Shown: one piece after another, positions 1 through 8,008 of the stretch | How positions within the stretch are numbered: position 1 is the stretch's first letter | How the letters are laid out: each line of letters starts with the position of its first letter | From: an uncultured Odoribacter sp. | GTDB taxonomy: Bacteria > Bacteroidota > Bacteroidia > Bacteroidales > Marinifilaceae | Length of the DNA: 20,215 bases | Reading direction: 5' to 3' | NCBI GenBank assembly: GCA_900548135.1 | Contig: URJC01000011.1 | Span: 1 to 20,215 of the forward strand | Made by a program: the position numbers and the translations under genes | Notes under the pieces: model-generated | Told to the model about the DNA's origin: nothing | The model's input: only the letters and a program-made list of their open reading frames with translations | Database searches by the model: none

Positions 1-11
1 AGTAGAGAAAA

Positions 12-68
12 GAATAAAATAAAACATACGGATTTCGACAAGATCTCAATGACCTTGCCGAAAATCCG
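12..68 (-). terminator. Rho-independent terminator of the six-gene minus operon
   Basis: Read on the minus strand, just after the peptidase stop codon, the sequence forms an imperfect hairpin. The arms are 54-68 and 29-42, giving 13 base pairs with one bulged A and one A/C mismatch around an 11-nt loop. A T-rich run (28 down to 12, with TTTTATTTTATT) follows directly. Position and shape fit an intrinsic terminator closing the operon. Confidence 0.65.
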
Positions 69-75
69 GTATACT

Positions 76-2214
76 TTATTCATTGACAATTTCCATTTCT
101 TCAATCAAATGTCTGGCTCCAGCCAGCTTATCTATAACAAAAAGAACATAACGGATATCTACTGAAATGTTCCGGCAAATTTCCGGGTCATAATGCATAT
201 CCGACATCACCCCATCCCAGGCACGGTCAAAGTTCAGGCCGATTAAATGTCCTTCGGCATTCAAAACCGGACTTCCGGAATTTCCACCGGTAGTATGATT
301 CGTAGCAATAAAGCATACCGGCACTTCTCCTTCCTGGGTATAAGAACCGAAATCTTTTTTCTGGTAAATCTCCCTTAATTTTTGAGGGACATTATAGTCG
401 TAAATTTCTGGCTTGTCTTTTTCCATGATGCCTTTCAGAGTCGTAAAATGCTTATAGTAGACAGCATCACAAGGCGAATAGCCCTGTACTTTACCATAAG
501 CAACCCTTAGGGTTGAGTTTGCATCAGCATAAAAAAACTGATCTGGTTGCATTTCCATAAGAGCAGCCAGCCAAATCTGATTCAACTGTTTTATTTCGTT
601 TTCAATAACAGAAAGTTCATTGCGTATTTTTTCTATATAAAAATTGTCTATTGAAGCATATAAAATCCAAGCCGGGTCTTTTTCAAATTTTTCAATAGAA
701 TTAGCCTTACTCCGTCCGATAAAGTCATGAAAACGCTGTTCATTCGTCAATACAGACTTAGCAAATAATTTGTCTACATATCCTTCCAGTTTTTTTTGTC
801 CGGCTTTTTGCACTTCAGCCGGAATCCATTCCGGAGATAAGTTTTCAGTATATAATCTCAGCATTTCCGCCAGAATCTTTTTATCAGTCTCTGCGTCGTA
901 ATCTTTGTAATATGCTGCAGCAACCTTTTTCAATTTGTCGCCCGGAAAGTTTTTATTTGAAAGGATTTTATGGACGCTACCACTCCATCCTACAATTTCT
1001 GCTCCCCGTTTGCCAGCCTCATTCAAGTATGCAAGTGCCAGAATCAGCTCTTTTCTTTTTTCATATAGCTGTTTATACCGATCCAGCAAGCCGCTGTATT
1101 CCTTTTTCCCCTCAGCCCACTTTCTGAAATTGTCTTCTTCTTGCTGTTTTTTTGCGACCGTATTAAATCTTTCCAGTCCTTTAATTTCTCCTTGCCATTT
1201 TTTCCAGGCATTGGCAACCGAAGCTGCTTTGGAAGCATACTTTATACGTAATAATTCATCTGATTCCATGGCAGCATCTATGATATTCAACTTAGCCGTC
1301 CGGATGGCAATTTTATGCGGATTTTCCACCTGCTGTATTTGTTCAATGGCATATGAAGTCAAATATTCATTTGTTGTACCAGGATATCCAAAGACCATGG
1401 TAAAATCACCTTCCTGTATCCCCTTGGTTGAAATCTTAAAAAACATAGCCGGACGATAAGGTTTATTTTCCGGTGAATAAGCCGCTGGTTCATTATTGGA
1501 ATCAGCATATATGCGTAATACAGAAAAATCTCCGGTATGACGGGGCCACATCCAGTTATCTGTATCTCCGCCGAACTTACCAATTGCAGAAGGTGGAGCT
1601 CCAACTAACCGTACATCCCTATAAATTTTAAAAACTGACATAAAATACTGATTTCCATTAAAATAAGGTTTAATGCTGGCCTGAAGGTTAGTACCCTTTA
1701 CTGCTTCATCTTCCAATCTTTTACTGATCTCTGCTATTTTTTTATTTTTTTCTGCCAGTGACAATTCCGGGCTCAAAGCCTCATTGATTTTATCAGTAAC
1801 ATCTTCCATCCTTACCAATATCGATGCAGTAATACCAGGATTTGCCAATTCCTCTTGTTTGTCTTTTGCCCAGAAACCATCCCGAAGGTAATTATGTTCC
1901 AGTGTACTATGGGATTGAATCATGTCGAATGAGCAATGGTGATTTGTAACGACCAACCCTTCGTTGCTGATAATCTCCCCGGTGCAAAAATGAAAAAACG
2001 GACTTTCCTCTCTCCCAAGGCCAATGACAGCATCTTTCAGGGAAGCCTGATTTATATTATAAATATCTTCAGCAGTCAGTTTAAAACCCTGTTTCTGCAT
2101 TTCTTCAATGTTATACTTTTTTAGCAGCATAGGAATCCACATACCTTCATCTGCACGGCAACTAATCCATCCTAATACCAGAACCGATATTAAAAATATT
2201 GATCTTTTCTTCAT
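76..2214 (-). CDS. dpp11: S46 family dipeptidyl-peptidase, DPP11-like (Asp/Glu-specific)
   Basis: This is a periplasmic serine exopeptidase that removes dipeptides from the N-terminus of oligopeptides, feeding amino-acid fermentation. The 712-residue length is normal for family S46. Residues 1-21 form a signal peptide and the mature protein begins near ADEGMW, typical of DPP7/DPP11. The chymotrypsin-like triad is visible: TNHHC (His92/93), HTGDF (Asp229) and GNSGSP (Ser646). Eighteen residues after the catalytic Ser is Arg664 in NFDRAW. In this family, Arg at that S1-subsite position marks DPP11, which prefers Asp or Glu at P1, while Gly marks DPP7. It is the last gene of the operon, 16 bp after maf. 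Family assignment is very sure; the specificity is inferred from one residue and its local context. Confidence 0.93.
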   Translation of the reverse strand: MKKRSIFLISVLVLGWISCRADEGMWIPMLLKKYNIEEMQKQGFKLTAEDIYNINQASLKDAVIGLGREESPFFHFCTGEIISNEGLVVTNHHCSFDMIQSHSTLEHNYLRDGFWAKDKQEELANPGITASILVRMEDVTDKINEALSPELSLAEKNKKIAEISKRLEDEAVKGTNLQASIKPYFNGNQYFMSVFKIYRDVRLVGAPPSAIGKFGGDTDNWMWPRHTGDFSVLRIYADSNNEPAAYSPENKPYRPAMFFKISTKGIQEGDFTMVFGYPGTTNEYLTSYAIEQIQQVENPHKIAIRTAKLNIIDAAMESDELLRIKYASKAASVANAWKKWQGEIKGLERFNTVAKKQQEEDNFRKWAEGKKEYSGLLDRYKQLYEKRKELILALAYLNEAGKRGAEIVGWSGSVHKILSNKNFPGDKLKKVAAAYYKDYDAETDKKILAEMLRLYTENLSPEWIPAEVQKAGQKKLEGYVDKLFAKSVLTNEQRFHDFIGRSKANSIEKFEKDPAWILYASIDNFYIEKIRNELSVIENEIKQLNQIWLAALMEMQPDQFFYADANSTLRVAYGKVQGYSPCDAVYYKHFTTLKGIMEKDKPEIYDYNVPQKLREIYQKKDFGSYTQEGEVPVCFIATNHTTGGNSGSPVLNAEGHLIGLNFDRAWDGVMSDMHYDPEICRNISVDIRYVLFVIDKLAGARHLIEEMEIVNE

Positions 2215-2230
2215 ATTGTTGTATTTAGCG

Positions 2231-2794
2231 TTAAAAATTTTTCAGAGCTTCATAAAGCTGTTGAATAGGTAACCCCATCACATTGTAAAATGATCCTTCT
2301 ATTCTCCGGATACCAATATACCCAATCCATTCCTGAATACCATAGGAGCCAGCCTTATCAAAAGGCTTATAATTATCCACATAACACATGATCTCCTGAT
2401 CTGTCAACTCTTTGAAAAAAACATCAGTATAAGCTGAAAATGATTCATGACGTTCAAGAGTTGTCAGGCAAACCCCTGTTACTACTGTATGTTTCCGACC
2501 CGATAAAGCGTGCAGCATGGCTATTGCCTGGTCTCGGTTAGCAGGTTTTCCAAGTATCTTCGCATCCAGACACACTACGGTATCAGCAGTTATCAATAAT
2601 TCCCCGGGATTCAATTCATCCTCAAAAGCCTTGGCCTTTAACCAAGCAAGATATTCGGGAACTTTTTCCGCTTCCATTTCTTCAGGCCATATTTCATCCG
2701 TATGTTTTAATTTAACCTCAAATTTGAAACCGGCATCACACATCAATTGCTGACGACGAGGAGAACCGGAAGCAAGAATCAATTTATACTCCAT
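2231..2794 (-). CDS. maf: Maf family nucleoside triphosphate pyrophosphatase
   Basis: Maf proteins hydrolyse non-canonical or methylated nucleotides, and the YhdE type also dTTP and UTP, to monophosphates in the cytoplasm. They have been linked to septum inhibition. The 187-residue protein opens with LASGSPRR (SPRR at 11-14), the family signature. It also has TADTVV (Asp71, the proposed catalytic acid), ILGKP, and a C-terminal block FDKAGSYGIQ characteristic of the YhdE/dTTPase subgroup. The start at 2794 puts the signature at the expected distance from the N-terminus. It lies 11 bp downstream of the prenyltransferase gene and 16 bp upstream of the peptidase gene, so it is very likely co-transcribed with both. 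Confidence 0.95.
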   Translation of the reverse strand: MEYKLILASGSPRRQQLMCDAGFKFEVKLKHTDEIWPEEMEAEKVPEYLAWLKAKAFEDELNPGELLITADTVVCLDAKILGKPANRDQAIAMLHALSGRKHTVVTGVCLTTLERHESFSAYTDVFFKELTDQEIMCYVDNYKPFDKAGSYGIQEWIGYIGIRRIEGSFYNVMGLPIQQLYEALKNF

Positions 2795-2805
2795 AAAATA
2801 TAGAA

Positions 2806-3759
2806 TTAATCAAAAAAAATAAGTTGGAAAAAATATTTAAGTAATACACTGATTCCCAAACAAAGTAAGGTGATCAAACGAATCAAATTCAGCGAAACTG
2901 TCCTTTCCGGCTGTTTGCTATTGATCACTATTATATAGATCAGATAAGGGATCAAAAGAGCCACAACACAATAAACCAATATTGCCAATGATGCTGAAAA
3001 TTCTAAATAATATCCGGCTATCACGGAAATCATAGCCAGAACGGCTAAAATAGTAATAGTCATCCGTGCAACTTGGACCCCGCATTTTACCGGAATAGTA
3101 TTTACGCCATTTTCCCGGTCACCTTCCAGCGTATAAATATCCTTATTAATTTCGTACATCAGGATATTCAAAAAGATAAACCAGGAAAACCCAAATACCC
3201 AATAAAACATATATGCAAAATTGGTATCCGTTTCTACCAGGATATCTGTATAAGCTATATTCAACAGAGGGATTTCATAAATGATAGCACAAACAGGTAT
3301 CAAAGCCCCCAGCAGGCCCACCATCACATTTCCCACTATAAAATATTTCTTATATACTGTAGAGTAAAACCAGAGTATCCCGGAAACAAGCAGGAATAAT
3401 ATTCCGATTTTCCATACTCCTACAGCAAATCCAAGATAAAAAGCAATCCCAACAGCAATAACATTAAAAAGGGTATGCATACTGATCGCCATACGTCTGC
3501 TGATACTCTTTCCTACAAGTACATCCTTCACTCCGGAAATACGGTCTGTCTTAGTGTCAAAATAATCATTGATGACATAGGCTCCCGAAATCAGGCAACA
3601 AACAGCAATGACTAATAATGCAAATGCCCAATCAGTCATTTGCAATGTAAAACCATTTAACTGCAGCATAGGTAAAACCACAAAATAACGCATAGCATAC
3701 ATCGTCAAGGCTGCAAAAATAATGGTGTGAATCCGGATTAACCTGAATATTTCCAACAT
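2806..3759 (-). CDS. UbiA family prenyltransferase
   Basis: This is an integral membrane enzyme that transfers a polyprenyl chain to an acceptor. Two Asp-rich Mg-pyrophosphate motifs are present: NDYFDTKTD (64-72) and NKDIYTLEGD (205-214). The 317 residues are largely hydrophobic, consistent with about eight to nine membrane helices. Bacteroidota relatives in this gene string are often annotated as geranylgeranylglycerol-phosphate geranylgeranyltransferase-like, but the acceptor cannot be read from the sequence, so I leave it open between lipid and quinone synthesis. No other menaquinone or ubiquinone genes are nearby. It lies between the HAD phosphatase gene (31-bp gap) and maf (11-bp gap). 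Confidence 0.88.
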   Translation of the reverse strand: MLEIFRLIRIHTIIFAALTMYAMRYFVVLPMLQLNGFTLQMTDWAFALLVIAVCCLISGAYVINDYFDTKTDRISGVKDVLVGKSISRRMAISMHTLFNVIAVGIAFYLGFAVGVWKIGILFLLVSGILWFYSTVYKKYFIVGNVMVGLLGALIPVCAIIYEIPLLNIAYTDILVETDTNFAYMFYWVFGFSWFIFLNILMYEINKDIYTLEGDRENGVNTIPVKCGVQVARMTITILAVLAMISVIAGYYLEFSASLAILVYCVVALLIPYLIYIIVINSKQPERTVSLNLIRLITLLCLGISVLLKYFFQLIFFD

Positions 3760-3791
3760 AAACCTTATCTATTTAAACTGTAGTTCTGTTT

Positions 3792-4331
3792 CTACATACT
3801 TCTAACATAACAACTGGTATCCATCCAATCTCCCCTGGCTTTTAATACTTGTGCAATAACATCTCTGACACAGCCTTCTCCTCCTATAACATCTGAAATA
3901 TACCTTGCAACCGATTTGATTTCTTCACAAGCATCCAAAGGGCAGACTGGTAAACCGACCTGTGTCATAACGTTATAATCGGGGATATCATCTCCCATAT
4001 ACATAATTTCTTCTCTATGAAGGTTATAACGCTGAATTATTTCTTCTAAAACTTCAACTTTATTAGCTACTTTCAGATAAATATCTTCACTTTTTACTCC
4101 CAACTTTTCCAGGCGTTCCTGTACCCCGGGCGCCCCTCCTCCTGAAATGACTGCCACAATATACCCTTTTCGAATACTATACATAATAGCATATCCATCT
4201 TTTGTACAGGAAGTTCGGATTAATTCTCCTTCAGGAGTAAGATTTTGAGCCTGATGAGATAAAACTCCATCTACATCAAAAATAAAGGCGCGGATTTTTT
4301 TTTGTTCATCTTTTAAAAAAATATTCTTCAA
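3792..4331 (-). CDS. HAD family phosphatase, KdsC-like
   Basis: This is a small, cap-less HAD hydrolase of 179 residues. Motif I is DVDGV (19-23, with Asp19 the nucleophile and Asp21 the acid/base). Motif II is the Ser in VISGGG (63). The motif III Lys is in KVANK (88/91), and motif IV is GDDIPD (113-118). The layout matches KdsC, which hydrolyses Kdo-8-phosphate to Kdo for lipopolysaccharide. Motif II reads SGGGAPGV where classic KdsC has SGRKSP, so the substrate may differ. It starts 9 bp after the DUF2520 gene. I am sure of the family and moderately sure of the substrate. Confidence 0.85.
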   Translation of the reverse strand: MKNIFLKDEQKKIRAFIFDVDGVLSHQAQNLTPEGELIRTSCTKDGYAIMYSIRKGYIVAVISGGGAPGVQERLEKLGVKSEDIYLKVANKVEVLEEIIQRYNLHREEIMYMGDDIPDYNVMTQVGLPVCPLDACEEIKSVARYISDVIGGEGCVRDVIAQVLKARGDWMDTSCYVRSM

Positions 4332-4340
4332 GTTTAACAG

Positions 4341-5177
4341 TTACCAAAGTGTCAACATCAAAGGCTTGTCTTCAGGAGCAACCTTATCTTCGCCTATTTT
4401 TAAAGTTGCCTCCCGGATAGAGTCTGACATTAAGGAATACAAATTCAATAATTTACGGTTTTCTTTTAAAAAAGCCTTGTGCATATTCAATATACTTTCA
4501 TCTCCCCGTCTTGCCGGACCTGTCTGAGCATCTGCAGGATTCATCAGCATCACTTTATGAGCCGTTTCGAAAATTAAAGGCCGTAATAAACTAAAGTCTA
4601 ATTCTTCTTTTTCAAGTATTTTGCCGGCTATTCCATACAAATGATTGACAAAATTATTGGCAAATACCGCTGCTAAATGCAACACTTTCCGTTTTTCCGA
4701 AGATATTTCTTCAACTCTAGCAGACAGTAAACCTGCCAACTCTTTTATCTCTTTCAAGGTTTCCAGATTACAAGCTTCAATACACAATGGAATTTCATGA
4801 AAATCCAAATCTCTTTTTTTGGTAAAAGTCTGTAAAGGATATAATACTCCATAACGAGGACTGTAAGGTTTGAATATATCCATGGGCAAACTCCCTGAGG
4901 TATGCAGGATTAAGGCATTCTTGTTATTAATTCTTATTGACTTATATAAAGGGAGTAATGCATCATCACTTACACAAAAAATATAAATATCACAATCCGG
5001 ATAAATAGCATACACATCAGCAGTATAGGTTATTCCGGTTTTTTTTCCCAACTCCTGGGCGGCCTCTATTGTGCGACTATAAATCTGACACAGGTTCATT
5101 CCCGCTTTCAAAAAAGCCGGTGCCAAATGATGAGCTACATTTCCCGCTCCGATTAAAGCAATTTTTTTATTCTTCAT
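4341..5177 (-). CDS. Rossmann-fold NAD(P) oxidoreductase with DUF2520 domain
   Basis: The N-terminus has the dinucleotide-binding pattern IALIGAGNVAHHLAPAF, followed by a beta-alpha-beta fold. The C-terminal half (about residue 125 on) is helical, with the HLAAVFANNFVNHLY stretch typical of the DUF2520 family, which resembles F420-dependent NADP reductases and pyrroline-5-carboxylate reductase. The substrate is unknown. The open frame reaches a TTG at 5192, but I choose the ATG at 5177 because it puts the glycine-rich loop right at the N-terminus, as in the family. That ATG overlaps the last 11 bp of the upstream gene, indicating translational coupling. The protein is 278 residues from this start. 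Confidence 0.87.
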   Translation of the reverse strand: MKNKKIALIGAGNVAHHLAPAFLKAGMNLCQIYSRTIEAAQELGKKTGITYTADVYAIYPDCDIYIFCVSDDALLPLYKSIRINNKNALILHTSGSLPMDIFKPYSPRYGVLYPLQTFTKKRDLDFHEIPLCIEACNLETLKEIKELAGLLSARVEEISSEKRKVLHLAAVFANNFVNHLYGIAGKILEKEELDFSLLRPLIFETAHKVMLMNPADAQTGPARRGDESILNMHKAFLKENRKLLNLYSLMSDSIREATLKIGEDKVAPEDKPLMLTLW

Positions 5178-5661
5178 GATCACCAAAAGCAATATTCTTG
5201 GGCTTTATCTTCCCTTCTTTTAAATAATTTGTCAACCGTAAACAAGCTGTGCATATATCTTTGTAAAAAACTTCTCCTATCAATACCAATTTGCCATCAA
5301 CATATTCCAGGTGTTTAAAAGTTCCGGAAGAATCAGTTTTATTGAGTAAGATCAAATCCTTACCCGGAATAAAGGTATGAGTCATTTGATTGCGCAGTTT
5401 ATCATATAGAAAATAATTTTCGTTCAATAAACGATATCTACCACCGAATAACCGGGTTACTCCGGCAGCAAATCTTTTTGCAGATTGCCCTTTGGCTTTC
5501 ATTGGTTTATTGTCCAGGAAACTCCCTAACACTTCAATTGCCTGTCCCATTAAGACAAATTGCATATAAGAAAGGTCCATCCGTTGCAGTTTTCCCAGTT
5601 CCTGAACAATTACTTCATCTAGAAACAATTTAATTTGCCTGATTTGTTCTTCATTTTCCAT
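5167..5661 (-). CDS. Conserved-type hypothetical protein with HEPN-like RX4H motif
   Basis: I do not recognise a named family. The protein is soluble, about 164 residues, mostly helical in the first two thirds, with a short beta-rich region (GKDLILLNKTD, YVDGKLVLIGEV). The segment DKLRNQMTHTFIPG contains R-N-x3-H, the RX4-6H pattern of HEPN domains (some of them ribonucleases), at the end of a predicted helix. That resemblance is an inference from one motif. The open frame begins at a TTG (5673), but the ATG at 5661 is preferred: the TTG falls inside a TAATTTTG box (5678-5671, minus strand) that looks like the operon's own -7 element. It is the first gene of the operon, overlapping the DUF2520 gene. 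Confidence 0.7.
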   Translation of the reverse strand: MENEEQIRQIKLFLDEVIVQELGKLQRMDLSYMQFVLMGQAIEVLGSFLDNKPMKAKGQSAKRFAAGVTRLFGGRYRLLNENYFLYDKLRNQMTHTFIPGKDLILLNKTDSSGTFKHLEYVDGKLVLIGEVFYKDICTACLRLTNYLKEGKIKPKNIAFGDHEE

Positions 5662-5688
5662 ATATGTTGCCAAAATTAAAGTAAATTA

Positions 5689-5721
5689 TTGAGATTCGGA
5701 AATCGGGTTTTTGTATCTTTG
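5689..5721 (+). promoter_or_regulatory. Putative Bacteroidota promoter for the class IV aminotransferase gene
   Basis: TATCTTTG at 5714-5721 is a perfect match to the Bacteroidota -7 consensus TAnnTTTG. A TTG at 5689-5691 could serve as the -33 element, though the 22-nt spacer is slightly long. The implied leader is only about 12 nt before the ATG at 5740. A divergent minus-strand box (TAATTTTG, 5678-5671) in the same 80-bp gap may drive the opposite operon. Confidence 0.4.
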
Positions 5722-5739
5722 TAAAAAATTTATGTGGCT

Positions 5740-6522
5740 ATGATTTTATTAAATGATTGCATAGAAAACGGTGAAAAATTTTCAGAAAAAATATTTGAAA
5801 CAGGGTTTAGTATATACGAAGTAATCCGTATATTTAAGGGGCATCCTATCTTCTTAAAAGACAATTTGATGAGACTGGCCAATTCACTAAAAAAATCAAA
5901 TATTGACATTCAGGTGGAAAGTTTAAAGATACCCGATAAATTGAAACGTTTTATTGAATTGGAGCATATCAATGAAGGTAATCTGAAATACGTACTGCAT
6001 TTCACAAACGACCAGCTCAATGAGTATATTTTTCAAATACCTCATTCCTATCCCTCCGCTCAGGATTATTCAGCTGGAGTTCCCACCATTACCCATGAAG
6101 CAATCCGCGAGAATCCAGAAGTAAAATATATCAATACAGATTTGCGCAGTCTTACCAATCGTTTAATCCAGGAAAACAAAGTATACGAAATTTTATTAGT
6201 GGACCGTGAAGGTTTCATTACGGAAGGTTCCCGTTCAAATGTATTCTTTATTAAGGATAAAACACTATATACTAGCCCACTGGAATATGTTTTGCCAGGA
6301 ACCAGCCGGAAAAGAGTATTTGACATTTGTAAAAAACACCATATTCCTGTGATCGAAAAACGGATTGCCTGTAAACGTATCGGAGAATATGATGCCGCAT
6401 TTTTGACAGGTACTTCTCCCCTGATATTGCCCATCAACCGCATTGATCATACTGTTTACACTACAACAAATCCATTCCTTCAGGAATTAATGCGATATTA
6501 TTTTGCATTACTAGAAAAGTAG
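5740..6522 (+). CDS. Aminotransferase class IV (fold-type IV PLP enzyme)
   Basis: This family includes branched-chain aminotransferase, D-amino-acid aminotransferase and aminodeoxychorismate lyase. The 260-residue protein has the N-terminal substrate block YEVIRIFKGHPIFL and the hallmark C-terminal block EGFITEGSRSNVFFIKD, followed by VLPGTSRKRV, which binds the cofactor phosphate. The Schiff-base Lys is probably the one in VKYIN (residue 129). It lies 20 residues before the conserved YE, the same spacing as in D-amino-acid aminotransferase (KSLN...YE), from memory. The open frame starts at GTG 5734, but the ATG two codons later is the more likely start. It is transcribed divergently from the operon at 76-5661 and appears to stand alone. 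The exact substrate is not readable; aminodeoxychorismate lyase is one option. Confidence 0.88.
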   Translation: MILLNDCIENGEKFSEKIFETGFSIYEVIRIFKGHPIFLKDNLMRLANSLKKSNIDIQVESLKIPDKLKRFIELEHINEGNLKYVLHFTNDQLNEYIFQIPHSYPSAQDYSAGVPTITHEAIRENPEVKYINTDLRSLTNRLIQENKVYEILLVDREGFITEGSRSNVFFIKDKTLYTSPLEYVLPGTSRKRVFDICKKHHIPVIEKRIACKRIGEYDAAFLTGTSPLILPINRIDHTVYTTTNPFLQELMRYYFALLEK

Positions 6523-6664
6523 TTTTCATATCTTTTAAGAAGAATTGAACTTAGATACTTTTTTTTAAACTCATTTTTTTATAATATTGCAAAATAAACC
6601 TGACAAAGTTCGATGTATGAGGGCTTTGTGAGTTAATTCCATTTATTCGCGACTTACATTTGGC

Positions 6665-8008
6665 ATGAAATACGTTGTTTCTATTATTATTATAGGCCTG
6701 CTTCTTTTTCTCAAACCCTGGGAACTAAGTTTGGCAGGAGATAGTACGAATACGCAACAGGATACAACCCTGAATTTTTCATCTATTTTTTTAGATTCCA
6801 TCAACTTACTTCCTGCCAATCAGGTTATTAGAAACGAAGATTCTGAATTGGACATGACCCGTAAATTCGATCGGCTGATCGAAAAATTCATACAAAAATG
6901 GGAATTAAAAGGAGCTTCTTTTGCTCTGATGAAAGATGATCGCCTGATATATAGTAAAGGGTATGGTTGGGCTGATGCTGAATTAAATATTCCCATGGAT
7001 GTAATGCATGTTTTCCGAATAGCTTCTGTATCAAAACTTATTACAGCAGTAGGAATCATGAAATTGCAGGAAGAAGGTAAGTTGAATTTGGCTGACCCGG
7101 TATTTGGGAAAGAGGGAATTTTAAATGATTCTATCTTCATGGATATAAAAGACCGGAGAACGACAAAAATAACAGTAGAAAATCTGCTCCGGCATCAGGG
7201 AGGATATACCATAACTTACGGAGACCCGATGTTTTGTCCTATTACTGTCGCTCAAAAAATGAACGTCCCACCCCCTGCTGATTTGAACACCATGATCCGT
7301 TTCGTATTATCCCGCAGACTAAGTTATACGCCTGGAGAATCAACTGCTTATTCTAATATCGGTTATGGTATCTTATCTAAAGTAATAGAGAAAGTTTCGG
7401 GGGAAGATTATGAAACTTATATCCGGAAACATATTCTCTTACCAGCAGGTTGTTTTGATATGCATCTGGGTAAGAATCTTTATGAAGACAAATTTCCTAA
7501 TGAAGTCAAATATTATGAAGTTTCCAATGCAGAACCAATCCCTGCTTGTGATGGTAGTGGGGAATTAGTTCCACGCAGTAACGGTGGAAATAATATTGAG
7601 GAACTTTATGGTGCAGGAGGTTGGGTAGCTTCTCCTTCCGAATTATTGCGTTTTTTGGCTACTATTGATAACAATCCAACTATTCCGGATATTTTAACCC
7701 CATCCTCCATAGAATACATGACTCAAAATGTTCCCAATACTTTGCCAATCGGTTGGATTGGAACAAACAATAAAGGGGAATGGATGCGTACGGGTACATT
7801 AGCAGGTACAAGTGCCCTGATGAAAAGACAATCAGACGGTTATTCCTGGGTATTTCTGACAAATACCAGCAGCTGGAAAGGTTCACATTTTCCTTCCTAT
7901 ATCGATAGGGCTGTTAATAAAGCAATGGCAACAGTAAGTGAATGGCCTAAAAGGGACTTGTTTGAAATGCAAAGCATGGACCATGAAAAATTACTTGTCA
8001 TCCGTTGA
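6665..8008 (+). CDS. Secreted serine hydrolase, beta-lactamase/PBP-like (PF00144 type)
   Basis: This is a periplasmic or surface serine hydrolase with the class C beta-lactamase / esterase / DD-peptidase fold. Residues 1-24 form a signal peptide ending in SLA. The SxxK nucleophile motif is SVSK (121-124, within FRIASVSKLITA). The YxN motif is YSN (229-231), and the third motif is RTG (375-377), occupying the place of KTG or HxG. The length (447) is usual for this family. The real substrate is unknown: cell-wall peptide, ester or other. The gene overlaps the start of the glycerate kinase gene by 26 bp. A 142-bp spacer lies upstream, with a weak TAATATTG box near 6580 and no strong promoter. 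Confidence 0.9.
   Translation: MKYVVSIIIIGLLLFLKPWELSLAGDSTNTQQDTTLNFSSIFLDSINLLPANQVIRNEDSELDMTRKFDRLIEKFIQKWELKGASFALMKDDRLIYSKGYGWADAELNIPMDVMHVFRIASVSKLITAVGIMKLQEEGKLNLADPVFGKEGILNDSIFMDIKDRRTTKITVENLLRHQGGYTITYGDPMFCPITVAQKMNVPPPADLNTMIRFVLSRRLSYTPGESTAYSNIGYGILSKVIEKVSGEDYETYIRKHILLPAGCFDMHLGKNLYEDKFPNEVKYYEVSNAEPIPACDGSGELVPRSNGGNNIEELYGAGGWVASPSELLRFLATIDNNPTIPDILTPSSIEYMTQNVPNTLPIGWIGTNNKGEWMRTGTLAGTSALMKRQSDGYSWVFLTNTSSWKGSHFPSYIDRAVNKAMATVSEWPKRDLFEMQSMDHEKLLVIR

Noticed and set aside
935..1459. Long plus-strand open frame opposite the S46 peptidase gene
   Set aside because: It lies entirely within a gene with clear catalytic motifs on the other strand; its product has no recognisable domain.
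6066..6443. Minus-strand frame opposite the class IV aminotransferase gene
   Set aside because: It is antisense to well-conserved motifs of the aminotransferase and has no plausible start region or domain.
5734..6522. Loss of the catalytic lysine in the class IV aminotransferase (Arg in DLRSL seemed to replace it)
   Set aside because: Counting residues to the conserved YE shows that the Lys in VKYIN has the same spacing as the known catalytic Lys, so the site looks intact.
6609..6635. Inverted repeat ACAAAG/CTTTGT upstream of the serine hydrolase gene
   Set aside because: Six-bp arms with a 15-nt loop in AT-rich sequence and no clear promoter relation; too weak to call.
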